Positions 10,956 to 24,034 of a DNA stretch of 64,000 nucleotides are shown in pieces. The notes beneath the pieces were generated by a model. That model did no database searches, had not been told where the DNA came from, and saw only the letters and a list, made by a program, of their open reading frames with translations. A program made the position numbers and the translations under genes. This DNA is from Phlegmacium glaucopus (lineage: Eukaryota; Basidiomycota; Agaricomycetes; Agaricales; Cortinariaceae), in assembly GCA_015039465.1 (NCBI GenBank), contig MU130569.1:25994-89993 (forward strand). The letters run 5' to 3'. The first letter of the stretch is position 1. Every line of letters starts with the position of its first letter.

Positions 10956-13189
10956 AGGTTTCCCATAGATATCACAGTGTCTGGACGTTCTGTACCAAGC
11001 AGCTTCTTCCTCATGTCCATCACTTGAAGCTGTAGATGCTCTGCCTCATTCCACCTTCCCTGATTAGAGTATGTCTGTGCTAGATTTTCCATGCTTCCAA
11101 GGGTGTCTGGATGCTCTACACCAAGCAGCTTCTTCCTCATGTCCACAACTTGAACCTCCAACTTCTCAGCCTCGGCCCTCATTCCACCTTCCCTGATAAC
11201 GGTATGTGCTTGCTAGATTTCCTATGCTTGTGAGGGTATCTGGATGTTCTGCACCAAGCAGCTTCTTTCTTATATCTATGGCTTGAGTACCTAGCTGCTC
11301 AGCCTCATCCCATTTTCCCAGTCTGCGGTATGTGATTGCTAGATTTCCCATGATTTTGAGGGTGTCTGCATGGTCTGCACCAAGCAGCTTCTTGCTCATG
11401 TCCATGACTCGAACCTCCATCTTCTCTGCATCATTCCACCTTCCCTGATTATGGTATGTGCTTGCCAGATTTGCCATACTTGTGAGGGTGTCTGGATGTT
11501 CTGCACCAAGGAGCTTCTGCCTCATGGACATGACTTGAATATCCAGCTGCTCTCCATTGTCCCAGTCTCCATTCTCCCTTATTACTAGTCCAAAATTGGT
11601 CCATATATCATCATAGTACTGCTTGATAAGTCCCAATTGGCTGCCATGTAACTCATTTGCCTGAATATGTGGATGAATCAACCATTGTAATGCATAATCC
11701 TGAGTTGCAAGTCTCCTTGGAATTGCACAGGACAAAACTGTTCTGCCCATCTGGTACATTCTTTGTTATTCAGATTTCAACATTTGCTCTCGACTCCAAC
11801 AGTGGACTAGTGGGTGAATAGACAATATTTCAGATGATTGTCCTCCTTTCATCAAGGAGAATGACAGAAGCACACTGATACCTTGCCCAAACATGAATTC
11901 ATCCCAGTGACCATCATTACCCAATGCAAGCAAGGTATGATCTAATGTGTTGATTGCCTGGGGTAGCTTTTCAGCTGCCTCACTATCAACAACATATTTT
12001 CTGGACTCCTCAGCAGCAGATTGGAGTATCTCTTTAGAAATATTACTATGGTGATAGAATGCACATATATGGAGGATTAGGATTGCAGCCCTAGCTGCTT
12101 GTGCATATCCAGTGTCCAATTTCCCACTAGCTCTATTTTCTATCTCTTTAAAAGATAGATCCCATGTCCCATACACTGTTTGATCATAGTCTGATGCTCC
12201 TCTGAATCCAGCATCTGTCATAAGAGTCTGACAATGTAAAGATAATTGTCTAAGATATTTGCTGAGATCACATTTCCCAGCTTCAATATAAGCACCAGCC
12301 TGATCAACAGCAAGAGGAATATAGCCAAGTTCTTTGACAATCTCTCTAGCAGTTTGTTGATACTCAGGTAATGGATCCAAGCAGCTAGATCTGAGAAGTA
12401 GAGTTATAGCATCTGACTCCTCCATTTCAGTGATCTCAATCCTGTTCTCAGATGATACAATCCTTCTCATGGATCTGTTTCTGCTGGTAATTAGAATGTT
12501 ACCTCTGTTACCTGGGGGAATGTACTTTGCCACCACCTCTGGAGAAGGATGATCAGCATTATCAAATACAATCAACCATTCCTCTTCAATGGAAGATATC
12601 CACTGGAGGACAGATTTGGCTGAGCCATCCACACCAAAAGCTTGTGCAGCAGGAATGGTGGATATTCCCCTGAAAGACATTGTAATGCTCTCATGAGAGG
12701 AGGCATCAACCCAGAATATATGTGAAAAGCTAGAGCAAGAAATGAGTCTACTTGTTGTGAATGGAAAAGTGAGCACTTACCTGTCAGACATCTCTTCTGT
12801 GAACTTGAGACAGATTTGGGTCTTTCCAATCCCACCCATTCCCCAGAGGATGCAAGAGCGCTTTGAGGTTGATTGACTATTAGTACGATGCACAAAAATG
12901 TTCCGAAGTTTGTCGAGTACGTCTTTCCGTCCAGTAAAGACTGGGCTGGAGTTTGGTTTTTGAGGTACAGAGATCTTCGTCTGCGTTTCGCCAGGATTGG
13001 CAGGGAAAATATTCACATTATAGTTCTTGGAGATAAAATTATCGCCAGATCATTTGTACCTCATACGAGAAAGACTTACAATAGTGCCGCCGGTGATGAG
13101 TAAATTCTGGACATTGGGAAAGAAACCTGAGCCAGAATGCTGCTGAGTCTGTTGATCATCAGCAAATAGTAGCGAGAACGGTATAAGGA

Positions 13190-13860
13190 ACTCACGGAGA
13201 TATTTTGCTCTGATTCCGTAGATCCCAAGTTGGCTTGAATTATGGCATCAGGAGAGGAGAGCGAAATTTCTTGCGAATGGGCTACAGGGGCAACTGGCAA
13301 AGCAGAGACTTGGGATTCATGGGCAGTCTGATCGACGACGATGACTGAACAATTATGGATGTGATTAGTTACGGTGAACGCTGACGCGAGCAAGATCATT
13401 GGTCATCAAGGTGGAGACTTGAAGTTCATGAACAGTCTAATCGACAACGGGAATTCCAGTAATTATGGATGTGACGGCTTAAGCTGAGCGCTTACACGGG
13501 CAAGATCATTGGGCGCCAAGGCGGGGACTTGAAGTTCATGAGCAGTCTAATCGACAACGAGGATTGAGTAATTAGGGATGTGATGGGTTGAGTTGAGCGC
13601 TTACGCGAGCAACATCATTGGGCGCGGATGCAAAAACTGGGGCGGAGACTTGGGGTTCATGGGCAGCCTAATCAAACATGATAATTGAGTATTTATGGAT
13701 GTGATGGGGTAAGTTGAACACTCACAGAAACGTCAGCGGCTTGAATGTGAGCAAGGTCATTGGTCTCCAAGGCGACTTGGAGTTCATCGTCAGTCTGGTG
13801 GACGACGGGTGGTTAAGTAATTAGGGATGCGATAGACGAAGTTGAACACTCACAGTAATG
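13190..13860 (-). repeat. Tandemly duplicated intron-exon modules in NLR gene B
   Basis: Same class of module as at 1318-1857, here five copies instead of four. Peptide cores are HELQVS, HEPQVS, HESQVS and similar, each followed by an intron with a CATCACATCC-type word. Copy number therefore differs between the two paralogues. Confidence 0.65.
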
Positions 13861-14066
13861 CCAGTGGCTTTATTAACTTGACCGCTTGCAGCCGTAGCAC
13901 TAGCAGGAACGGATGGCATGCGATCAGTGCTCGTTATGATTGGCGTCGATGTTGAAGTTGCTACTTCAAGGCTTGAACCGAGAGCATTGGTAGTGGTCGG
14001 AGATGAGTGTTTTGCTTTCTTGGACTTGCCAAGTTTCTTAAAACGATGTTTAATATTGCTGAACAT

Positions 14067-14478
14067 TGGGTCGTGGTACTCGATGTACAGTGATCAAGGT
14101 GGGTGATAGGCAAAAGAAAAGGTGTCCTGGTAGGCCCGTAGAGTATTACCTAAGCTAAGTTGAAGTTCAATCTCCTCAGGTCCTGGGTGGGTTCCACATG
14201 TATCCAATTGGTTCGATTAATACACATGATTTATTACTGTATTCTAAAAAGCCTAGATCAACTATCCACAAAGGAACAAGTCCAAACTGGCTTGCATACA
14301 AAAATAATAAGGAAAAATTGATATATATGTCCATGCAAGAAACCTTATTTGCGCAAAGCAATTTCGAGAGCATACCCAGTTACTATAAAATAAAGAAAAG
14401 GAAAAAAAAAAGAAAAAGGAGAGTCTTTACTAATGTTCGGATGCTAAAAGAAAAAGTGTTTGTCTTTTGAAAGAATGT
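14067..14478. other. Intergenic region between NLR gene B and chitin synthase
   Basis: Holds the upstream region of gene B (-) and the 3' flank of the chitin synthase gene (-). It is A/T-rich, with a purine run at about 14395-14425. No further gene is seen. Confidence 0.5.
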
Positions 14479-17400
14479 CTAGGATTCAGATAGAATTTTA
14501 TCAATTGATTGGTTCAAAAAGTCTTTGCGAGAAACAAGATCCGCCTTTGGGAATCGGGCCATAATCGCCTCGCGAGTTGTCCTACACGCGCACAGATTAG
14601 TAATTGGGGAGATAAGGCAGAAAAAAAAAGCGACGAACTTTTTAGTAACAGTCATCAGATCTTGTGTGCTCAGGTAGTTGCGAAGAGCATTGAACAGCTC
14701 CTCATTCGAAGGGTTGGGGTTCATACTAGGACCAGCGAAAGGATTAACAGAAGTCGCCATCGAGAAAGTCGACATTGGCCGTTGTTGCAAGCCTCCTCCC
14801 AAAGGGGGTAAAGACGGAGGTACACCACCGGCTTGTGAACCATTCATACTCCCACCGCTTCCAAACATATTCATGCCAGACATGACCGTATTGCGGGGAA
14901 CGGCATTTGGAGGCATCATACCATACATGCTCCCAGTGTTCTGATATCCCATCTGTGGCATCATCGCCATGGGCATATGTCCATAATCCGAACCAGTCAC
15001 TGAGCCAGGACCGCCACCGAGAGGCATGAAGGGTATCTGTGGAGGGCCGTACGATGCCATTTGTGGTGGTTGAGCTCCAATATGCGAAAGATTACTGTGC
15101 GAAAGCTGACTGCCGCCAAGACGTAAATTGGGATTTGAGTTGTTGTTATACGTGAGGTTGGTGTCGCGATAATAATCGCCTGAATGAGAAGCTTGGTTAT
15201 AGGGATGAGGCGATCCCTCTCGAGATCGCGGGATCTGAGAACGTGACCGAGACTTGCTATCATATCCAGTATCATCAGAGTGACGAGTACCAGTCTCCCA
15301 AGCTTCAGCCTCATATTCTATAGACGGGTGAGATAGAACGAAATAATCCTGATTGACTTTTCTAACGTACCACTGAATTTTTTGAGAGGAATCATCGAAT
15401 CATCGAACTTTTCGTCATCGTTGACAATGACCTTCTTATCCTTGCCCTCTCCAATTACCAAACGAGTATTACCCCAACCGAATTCATCCATACACCAGAA
15501 GGAATATATCGGGAGGAAGAAACTGTACACTGGATATCTAATAGAGCAGTCAGACATACACGTCAACGAGGCTTAGGGTGAATAAGAGACGCACGAAAGG
15601 AGGTAGACGACCATCCAACCGACGAGCATGAATTCTCTCTTGATAATGAAGATGATCGCCTAGCCGACATTTTAGTTGAAATACATAAAATCAAAGACTT
15701 GATTACTCACCTGCAAACCGTAGGTAACTCCCAACATGATAATAGCAATCTGGGGGAACGCAGATGCATGAATAGACACGGAGATGACCAGATACACCAG
15801 CTAGATCAACATTAGACAGAATTATGAACATTGAAGAACGGGATACTAACGTAGACGAAAGTAGCCGGCAATATCTGCGAAAAGAATGATAATCAATAGA
15901 AAAGAGTCATCACAAAAATAAATAGCACCAAAAACTCACAATTGTCCCAACAAGATCAAGCAGAACGAAAAATCGCATGGAAAAACAACAAAATCCAAAT
16001 AACTCTGGAAGAATGGCCAGTTCACAAAGGTTATGAACTGTCGAATTGATCCATCGCCGACGCTGAGAAAACAAGATACGCCACGACTCGGGAGCCATCG
16101 TATGAGCAACAGCATCAGGACAAAACTTGGTCTTGAACGTAGGGAAATGTTTCATCAAGAGCGTAGTCAAAAATCGATCTTCACCCAACGAGAACAAATT
16201 CTTCTTATGCAGAGTATCCACATGAGGTTCGGCATATTCGTCAATGACTCGATTGGAGATGATGATCGGTCGTCCTTTATCAGCCGTACGAACACGGTAG
16301 AGAGTGAAGCAACCAGGTAGACAGGTGACAGATCCGAAAAGACTTTCGAAAGCTTTGGATAGATGGTGGGAGATGTAGTATTCATAGACTTGGATCATGG
16401 TCCACCACGATCCTTCTTCGTTCGTGAGTTTGGTTTCTCCACATATGCCGATAATCTTCGAATCATCTGCGCTGGAAGCGACCAAACGATTGAGAGAATC
16501 CGGTGTGACAGTCTAACACCAAAAAAAAAAGTCAGCAAAGCCGGTATAAAAGCAGAAATATGAAATCAAGTACGGTATCGGCATCAACAGTAAAGATATA
16601 TTCATAAAACGCAGGATCAATCCCAATGACGTTCCTCATCTGATGGTAAATCTCAAGCTCAAGGGGCGACATAGGCGAATCGAAATGAACGCGGTTGAGA
16701 TATTGCAACAGCAGGATCTGACTGTCACGTTTTCCACGATTGCCAGGCTTGGATCGTTCCGTTGGTTTGCCGACTTTGACGACCACCATATACCTATCAA
16801 ACAAAAGTCGCCAAGAAGAAAGTAAACATGGCGAAATTCAAAGGAGACGAGGAAGTTACGCACGGAACAACGTGTCCTTCAAACTCATACAACCCAGAAA
16901 ACACTTTACCATAATTCAGAGCCTTCGAACCCTCTCCAACCGACTTGAACAACAATGGTTCAGGATCAAACTTGGGATCAACTCCAAGGATATCCAGAAC
17001 AATTCGAGGCGTCGTGCGATCATTGCCACTTCCGATAATATTCCCATCGCAGATGATGAAGATCAGTTTCCGTTTATCATCATAGTTAAGTGAAGCGAGC
17101 GAATCGATAGTCCGACGAAGCGAGTCTTCTCCCTCCGTATAACACGGTACTTGACAAAGAACAAACTTGTCTTGCAACTCTGGAGATCGCTTACTGCCAA
17201 GCTGAAGAGCGGCCAGGACTGCCAAAAAAACGATCAGCAACCCATCTAATCCAAAAGAAAAGAGATGACAAACATTTCAGCGCAATAGAAGCCATAAGCA
17301 AGGCTGAAAAGAAGATCAACAACCAATTCTGCACTTGACATCTAGCCGTCTTCCTGAAATCCACGTTGCCCGACAAAAACACAGTATTCAAACAGGCTAA

Positions 17401-20400
17401 ATGCTGTGCCCTCGAAGTCGTATTCATAGCTTGAAGCACCTTATTCAAAGGTTGCGTTACATCTTGACCAGATCTCTGTTTGAATACATCCACCAAGTCA
17501 GAATTGAGGAATGCGGATGTGGGCGAGTTTTGAGTGAGACCGAGAGACCAGACATAGTCGGTGAGGTCGTAGACTGTGTCGCTGTAAATGCCCCAAATTC
17601 TAGAAGAGAATTGAGTTAGTGCAAATAAGCATAGCTGAACCGCAAATGGATACATAATGATGCTTACTTGGCGATATCGGTATCGGCGGCAGCAGCAGCA
17701 ATCGTCGCTTTCGACAAAACCAAAGGACCCTTCCTCATAGTCTCCATCTTCGGGAGAAACGTATCCATATACCAACTCTCACTCTCCATATCCGGCGCCC
17801 GCGTCTGCAACTTCCCCGAAACATGCATCGCTAACGGTTCAATAACCGTGAAATTCTTGGGCGTCAAAGCAAGGGTATTGTCCGTTACAAGCCCACTACA
17901 TCCGGAAACCAACGGCGGCGGGAAATAATAAGTCAAATCTTGACCGGCCAACGCACTCAAAACGTCTGGTGAGTTACTTGGAATACCAAATAATCCATTG
18001 CCGTGATCTCCATTAACGAAGTTCGACACGTCATAAACAACTCCTTGGACTGCAACCCAAAAGTCATTTGATCCTTGATGTTGTAAAACTTCGTTTGCTC
18101 CCCAAGCTTTATCAAATTTCGGACATAGAAGTCTCCCGAATTCGACGATGTAGAAGATGACGATGCCGTTGAACAAGAAGATAAGGAAAAAGATCGTCAC
18201 TTTCTCTCTCCAAGCAAGTCGAACATCAGGCCGTTTCATACGCCCAACGATCCGAAGGACGAAATTTGGCATCCACCAAGTAGTAAGCCACACAAGCCAC
18301 AACCACCATCTCCTCGTCTTGGTCGAAGGTACTTCTTCAACAGCATTGGCAACTTCTTTGACCACCATACCACTAACTTCCTTCGCACTACCGCCAGGTG
18401 AATAAGCCAACGAACCTATTTCGGGAGGGCTTGAAAAGGCCTTTTTATCGTAATCGGAGCCCCATACACCTCTATCCTGTAGTCCTCCAGAATCGTATCG
18501 TGCATTCGGAGATTGATACTGGGTTCCGTCGTTCCCCAACCTCGTCAACAAAAGGTTATCGGCGCTATCCGCGAAATACCCAGGTATTGGTGGTGCCAGC
18601 CCTCCGTCCGTCTGATGTGTAAAATCGGTATTATCATCCCCATCCCCATCTTCTCCATCCTCCTTGGATCCTTGCTTCGAACCCTTCTCCGCACTCCTCA
18701 AAATATCCTCCACAACTTTCCAGGCTCCATAACCTAACCAAATATTCCTCGACCCAAGAACATAATCCTCACCCTCTTTCCATCCGTTGGCCCTTGCACA
18801 TTGAACAATCCTCTCTTCTTCCGATCCTCTCATCGTAGAAACATAACGTTCACAAAAATCAGTCAAATCGTAATCGGCGATATATTCCATCGCTTTACGA
18901 GCCGTGAGATCAGGGAGGAGTAAAGATCGGATTTGAGATTTGACACGGCGTTTGTCGAATGAGTTGGGTGAACCAGAGTCGTTTGGTCGGATACATGAGA
19001 TCGTCCAGAGTTTAGCACGTTCGAGAGAAGCAAAGATTTCAGAAAGAGTGAAATTGAGTTGAGCAGTGACAGGATACGTCTTGCCAGGATCCAAGCGGGG
19101 ATGTTCATCCTGCATTGCGGGTAGAGCGTCGTTCGTAGGGATGACAGGTGAAGGGTTACGTAGAGGTCTAGATGAGACTTGAGCTTGAACAATAATCTGT
19201 TCATCTTTGCTATGTCTCTCCGCCGCCAAACTAGGTCCAGAAAGGAGTTTAGAAACGAATCCATCAGAAGAATTACGTAGCAAAGAAACGAATGCAGAAT
19301 CAAGCAAATCCGAATCCTTCTCAACAAAATGATTAACATCGTATGATGCAGACCCCGCGTAATGGTTGATTCCGAAGAGGTTACGATCAGCGACGAAGGA
19401 CGCATGGACGGTGAATTTGGATGTAAGGTCTTTGAGGAGTTCTTCATCGCGTTGTTCGCCACCTTTACCGGACTTGTACGACGAACAGGCTTTGTTGATG
19501 ACCCCGAGAAGACCGCCTGGTTTCCTCTGTGATCGTTCGCTCAACTGAGCACCTCGCAACAATTCGATACAAGCTCCGTTGTCCATAGTCGATATAGAAG
19601 GTAAAGCAATGGCATCCCGGATCATACGTTCATTGTACCCAATGGAGTTTTCAAACGTATGACGAAGGATATACGACTGAAGCACTTCATCCGCGAAATT
19701 GATACAAAATTCGTCGAATCCATTTTGACCATACGCCGAGATGAGGGGTTGGGTGCCCGTGAGGGACATGGACGATGTACCTGCTGGACCACGTGTCTGA
19801 AATCCAGGTTGATCGAAGAGAATGATTTGCGTCGAGGGAGGATCTTCTTTGGCAGGTGCCAAACGATGATTCGAAGTCTCCACAACAAAAGCAACCAAAA
19901 TCGCATACAAATCCCTCACACATTGATCTCTTTGCCTCCCACTCTGCTCAGCATTCAAAAGAACCGTAAATAGTTCTTTCCGAACATAATTAGTTTTGTT
20001 GGTGAATATTTGGCCAAGTTCATCCGGGGATACGCCTAACAGCCTTGCCGCTTGGTCGAGGACGTGAGAGTTGGATACGAGTGCTGATACGTCATGGGCA
20101 TCGCCATCTGCAAATTGGAGGTTACCGAGTAGTAATATGGCGACGAGGAGGCTAAATATAGACGTCATGTGCTTGGGTTTGAAACCAAGGGTCCGCATTG
20201 CTGCTCGTAAGTCGGCCATAGCGATGGAATCGTCACTGAATGGACCTGATGGGAGGCGGTAACAACCGGATGAAGCTAGAAGGGCGTAATCCGAAACGTC
20301 TTCTAGATTGAAATGGTCTCGTTCGGCGGGAGTTGTGCCCGCGAGAAATTGATAAAAAACGTGGTAAGTGCGTTCTTCATGAGTAAGCCGGTTGAGCCGG

Positions 20401-21074
20401 GTTTTGTCGAGACCAAAAGTGAGGACTTTGGCAGAGGATATTCTACCGCGTTCGTTGAAATGAAGTTCGAGATATCGACCATGGCGAGAGGCATTGGGAT
20501 TCATGAGTGTTTTTGCGTTTCCGAAAGAGTCGAGTAGGGTTCCCAAGGCTTTTATTTGTTCAGCCAACCTCAACTCCTTTTTCGAGTGCGCAGAGAGTCT
20601 GAGGACTTGATTAAGAAAAAGCCTCTGGCTCGACGATTTTCCCGACCCCGTTATACCCCTATTACCTACTACGTGAGTGAAGGGAAGGGACGACGAATGA
20701 ATTACGAACCTTGAAACAACTGCTTGCGATTCGTTCCTGCGACGCATAAGCAGGTAAACTCGTGCTGCCAAGTCGTATAGATGTGGTTGGAGAGGCCTGG
20801 GGGAGTCGACCATGGAAAGAGAAGTGTCCTTGTAGGAGCGTTCTTCGTACTCCTTGGCACTGACATCGTTGACATTGGCAAGACTTTTGTAGGGATTGAT
20901 AACGAGTAAGTTGGTGCATCCAATTCTAGTATAGGGTAAGTCTGCACGGAAACGAGCTTGAAGGACGGCGAGGATGGCATCGTCAGAGGGGTAAATTGTG
21001 ACAGAGCCTGAAGAAGAGACGAGGTCGACGAGGTCGCCAGAGGATATGGCCAGAGCATTCTGGTTGGCGGCCAT
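14479..21074 (-). CDS. Chitin synthase with myosin motor-like head (class V type)
   Basis: Plasma-membrane enzyme that polymerises GlcNAc from UDP-GlcNAc into wall chitin. Start ATG 21074 ([10 protein letters not shown]). Exon 1 ends at 20710; a 51-nt intron (20659-20709) separates SQAVVSR from [10 protein letters not shown], the P-loop. A switch I-like [15 protein letters not shown], a switch II-like DQPGFQ, a cytochrome b5-like stretch ([17 protein letters not shown]) and membrane segments follow in the 20658-17669 exon. Short exons then carry the catalytic part: [32 protein letters not shown] and QRRRWINST (about 16000-17220), then C-terminal membrane helices. A Gly/Met/Ser-rich linker precedes a DEK_C domain ending ILSES (stop 14479). 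All expected introns can be spliced in frame. The P-loop reads GITGSGKS where GETGSGKS is usual. Its promoter and first exon were copied five times to the right. Confidence 0.95.
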
Positions 21075-22358
21075 GACCGTTGAAGAAGTCTGTCGTCGCT
21101 GTCGTAAACGATGAGGAGTAAAGGAAACAAGTTGATGCGTTTGTGGCGTGTTAATTATGTAATTAAACCAGGTAATTAATTAATTCTGAAAGGTCACACG
21201 GGTTGACGAGTCATTGTGTATGGACTATGACTATTTGGACAACGCTTCCTATTTTACACCAATAAAGAGGCTGAGTATAAAAAGACTCGTGTTGAATGCT
21301 GTTGAGCCAATTTAACACCCCCAAATCTCTCTCACCTTACCTTCATCCTCTCCTCGACCCAAGGTTCAAGAATCAAGGTTCAATCGCTAACAAAACGTGA
21401 GCATCTCCATAAGCACGCAAATTTAACAGCATGAGCTCACCAGGCTGTTGCTAGTTGCGGCAACACCATTCAAGCCACTCAATAGACTGGTGAATCCCCT
21501 TAAAAGTCCTGCCGGCTGACGTCGTCCTTTCCAACAGCCCCAGTCTACATGGCTCCCGGACACCATGATTGGCCCTCAACGTCCAAGTTCATCGATCAAC
21601 AAGATCAAGAATAAGATCAAGACATCAGCGTTAATGTGTGCTTCAAACTGTACGCTTGAGCCTGCCAGGTGTAGTTGTAGCATTCAGAGCAATGACCCCC
21701 GCGAGTTGAGGCGTGAACAACCCATCAACATGCGACCGTAAGGACAACTTGCAAAATATCCCAAATCCAAGAAACAGCAACAACAGACTGAGTTGACTGG
21801 ACCGTCCCCGCCTGCGCCCTAGTAGTCAGTATGTAGTTCCTGGGATAGGTGAACGCCGCGCACCGGCACCAGTCGCTGCTTTTCCTCGTGCTCCCTTGTC
21901 GTGGGTCCCAGGCTTAGGACTCACATATATGTGATGTCTGACCAAATGCACGTTAAAGTCAAGCGTCACACCTATACATAGTAAGTAGTCTTGCATTGGG
22001 ATAGACAATTTTCATAGCAACCAAAAGTCAAAATCGACTTCGATAACCTTCGTGTTATATTTCGACACAAAGGAGGTTATGTCCTGGAAGTCCAAGAGTC
22101 GTTTTTGAAAAAAAAAAAAAAAACACCCAGCCCCAGTGTCAATATCATATCTCGCTTCAAGTTGCCCGTGCTGGTGACTTCCAGCAAACACATTTCAGAA
22201 TGCTAAGTTCAAAATCAAAGATCTTAGTATGAATCGTTTGTTCTTGACTTTCTAGCTCCAAATGTCCTTGGTGTGAGGCTGGAAGGATAGGGAACGAAGA
22301 ATGGGTGAGATGTGACCATGCTTTGTACATGTGTACACCATCATTCTATTAATACCCT
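21075..22358. other. Chitin synthase promoter / 7TM copy 1 3' flank
   Basis: Non-coding spacer between two minus-strand genes. It is the template of spacers repeated at 25676-26725, 29217-29777, 32919-34166, 43470-43887 and 49059-49605. Shared words include GTGAGTATCTCCATAAGCGC-like and CATATATGTGATGTCTGACC. It should contain the chitin synthase promoter; no TATA box could be assigned with confidence. Confidence 0.6.
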
Positions 22359-23616
22359 TCATCTCCCATCACTTCGTCTAAAACCACCATCTCTACTCTC
22401 CTGACACACAGAACCTCCCACTTCCGAAATTAAATTCGAATTGTTATCCGACACATGATGAAAACCTCCTGCAACCTCAAGTTCTACCATGGATATCATG
22501 GAGGTCTCATCGTAGAAAGACAACCCCATCGCGACCCGCATCTGGATGATAGTAGGCGCTATTCCCTAACCAGATCCCATATCATCATCAGTAAAAACAA
22601 CAAGTATCAATTTGACTCACATTAATCATTTCGTGGACCCCCGTGCTTATGCTCACAGCTTCAGTGGCAGCCGTTGTCCGCACCACGGTACTAACAAGCC
22701 AGGCTAATTGACAGGCTAATAATGCCATGCCAGATTCGATGACTATGAATATGATCGACCGAAGTTTGCTCCCACCAGTGGCCCCAAAAGTGTTCTTGTT
22801 CAAGGTGTTCTTGACATTCCAATACACCTTGGCAATCCTGAACGCGATCAAGCCCGTCACGAGAACATTCACAATTAAGGACATCAAGATACTTGTCAGA
22901 AGCCCAAGTCTGCCCCATTGATGATCAACATCTTGTATTTGGTGTTGTACCATTGCAATGAAGTACGACGAACCGCTAGCCGATACCCAAATAACTGGCG
23001 GCAATAAAGTTGAATTCAGTTAGTGAATGAAGGTAAAAAGTTGACCCTCACTTAAGGATGCGAATGTCAAGATTGAAGGAATGATCACGACATAGATATT
23101 GCAACTCCATACAATCCAGCAACGGTAGATCTTTTGAAAGATTTGGATCAATAACAAAAACGAATGATAAGGCAAAAGTGGTTTATGCGTACTAGGATAA
23201 ACTGAGCGATCAAGTCGCAACAAGCATATAATACAATGGCTGAAATCATCAAAATGGAGTATGATGGATCGATCTGCACAACTGACTAGCGCCAAGAAAC
23301 ATTGTTATTGAAAGTTACTGACGGAATAGTGACTTACTGGGATCATGATAGTACCTGCTATATCACTGGCAAAGGCGGCGACAGATAAAACATACAGAGC
23401 ACAGTGAGAATAGAAAAGGATATTGTTCGTCTTGTCGGTGCCTTCCTTCGATGTCTGGTATTGTAAATACGTGACAAATATACCAGAATAGATTCCTGAG
23501 CCGGTGTAGTATTGGACTGCTTTAGCCAGGGAGGTGTAGCAGACATAAAATGGCATACCACACAAGAAACCTTCGACACATAATGCAATCATGTCAATAG
23601 AAGTGATATTAGGCAT
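22359..23616 (-). CDS. 7TM membrane protein, array copy 1
   Basis: Start ATG 23616 (MPNITSIDMIALCVEGFLC). Exons: first helix start; IYSGIFVTYLQYQ to IMIP; a segment ending LIAQFIL; IYRCWIVWSCNIYVVIIPS; the long exon IWVSASGSSYF to GVHEMIN; and GIAPTIIQMRVAMGLSF to the stop at 22359. About seven hydrophobic segments are separated by short loops, and a hydrophilic tail is rich in Ser/Glu. The YRCWIVW and GIAPTII signatures mark a large Agaricomycete family of unknown function; receptor or transport roles are both conceivable and neither is shown. The apparent frame break after VEGFLCG is an intron (GTATGCC to CTCAG). Next to the intact chitin synthase gene. Confidence 0.75.
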
Positions 23617-23801
23617 GAGGTCGTTGTCTACCCTCTGGTGGCCCACATCAGTCCTTGCTTATATATGAGTTCTGGCATGATAGAAATGAACATGAAGCGC
23701 GAAATCTTCGAGAACAAGACTGTCGCTTGTCAATTATTTTGGGTTCAGATCAAAAAGATGGGATTTGCATACGGAGTGAAAATAGTACAACACACCTAGC
23801 A

Positions 23802-23845
23802 GGACCCCGGACAATACCGGAAAATCACAGATCCCTATCCGGACA
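23802..23845. mobile_element. Remnant of AGGACCCCGG MITE in unit 1
   Basis: Contains AGGACCCCGGACAATACCGG followed by a short stretch and then array sequence again. It matches the left end of the elements at 31280, 45317 and 51081, but the rest and the right end are missing. Confidence 0.5.
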
Positions 23846-24034
23846 TATGAGTTCTGGCATAAGCATAACCCTGAAATGAACATGAAGGGGCTCGCGACCG
23901 ATCTTCAAGGACAAAACTGGCGTTTGTCAATTATTTTTCGGTTAGATTAATTCAATGGATGGGTTCCGCATATGCAAAAAAATTTGTCTCCTCGAAAAAC
24001 AAAAAAGGAACCAAAATATCTATAACCGCTGATA

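Larger units (their letters stand above)
8865..14066 (-). pseudogene. NLR-like NB-ARC/TPR gene B, disrupted
   Basis: Start ATG at 14066 (MFSNIKHRFKK); lysine/serine-rich first exon, five mini-exon modules, then NB-ARC. The P-loop GMGGIGKTQ (12816-12842) is intact. Walker B-like EEWLIVFDNAD, the GNRGNILITSRN strand and a GLPL-like ELGYIPLAVDQAGAY follow. An intron joins MSD to SFSHIFW. TAA at 11766-11768 (A reads CAG) ends the NB-ARC frame exactly before the TPRs. The TPR frame then reopens at 11759, shifts at about 11170, is split by an insertion (9706-10955), shifts again at about 9240, and ends at 8865 after MKKKLFY. As it stands it could make only an NB-ARC protein without TPRs. It converges on gene A, its paralogue. 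Confidence 0.8.

Noticed and set aside
8870..11760. Regularly spaced repeats that could suggest a CRISPR-like array
   Set aside because: The 126-bp period is that of 42-codon TPR units; both repeat and spacer are coding.
18863..19462. 199-codon open frame and others inside the chitin synthase exon
   Set aside because: Shadow frames of the long chitin synthase exon.
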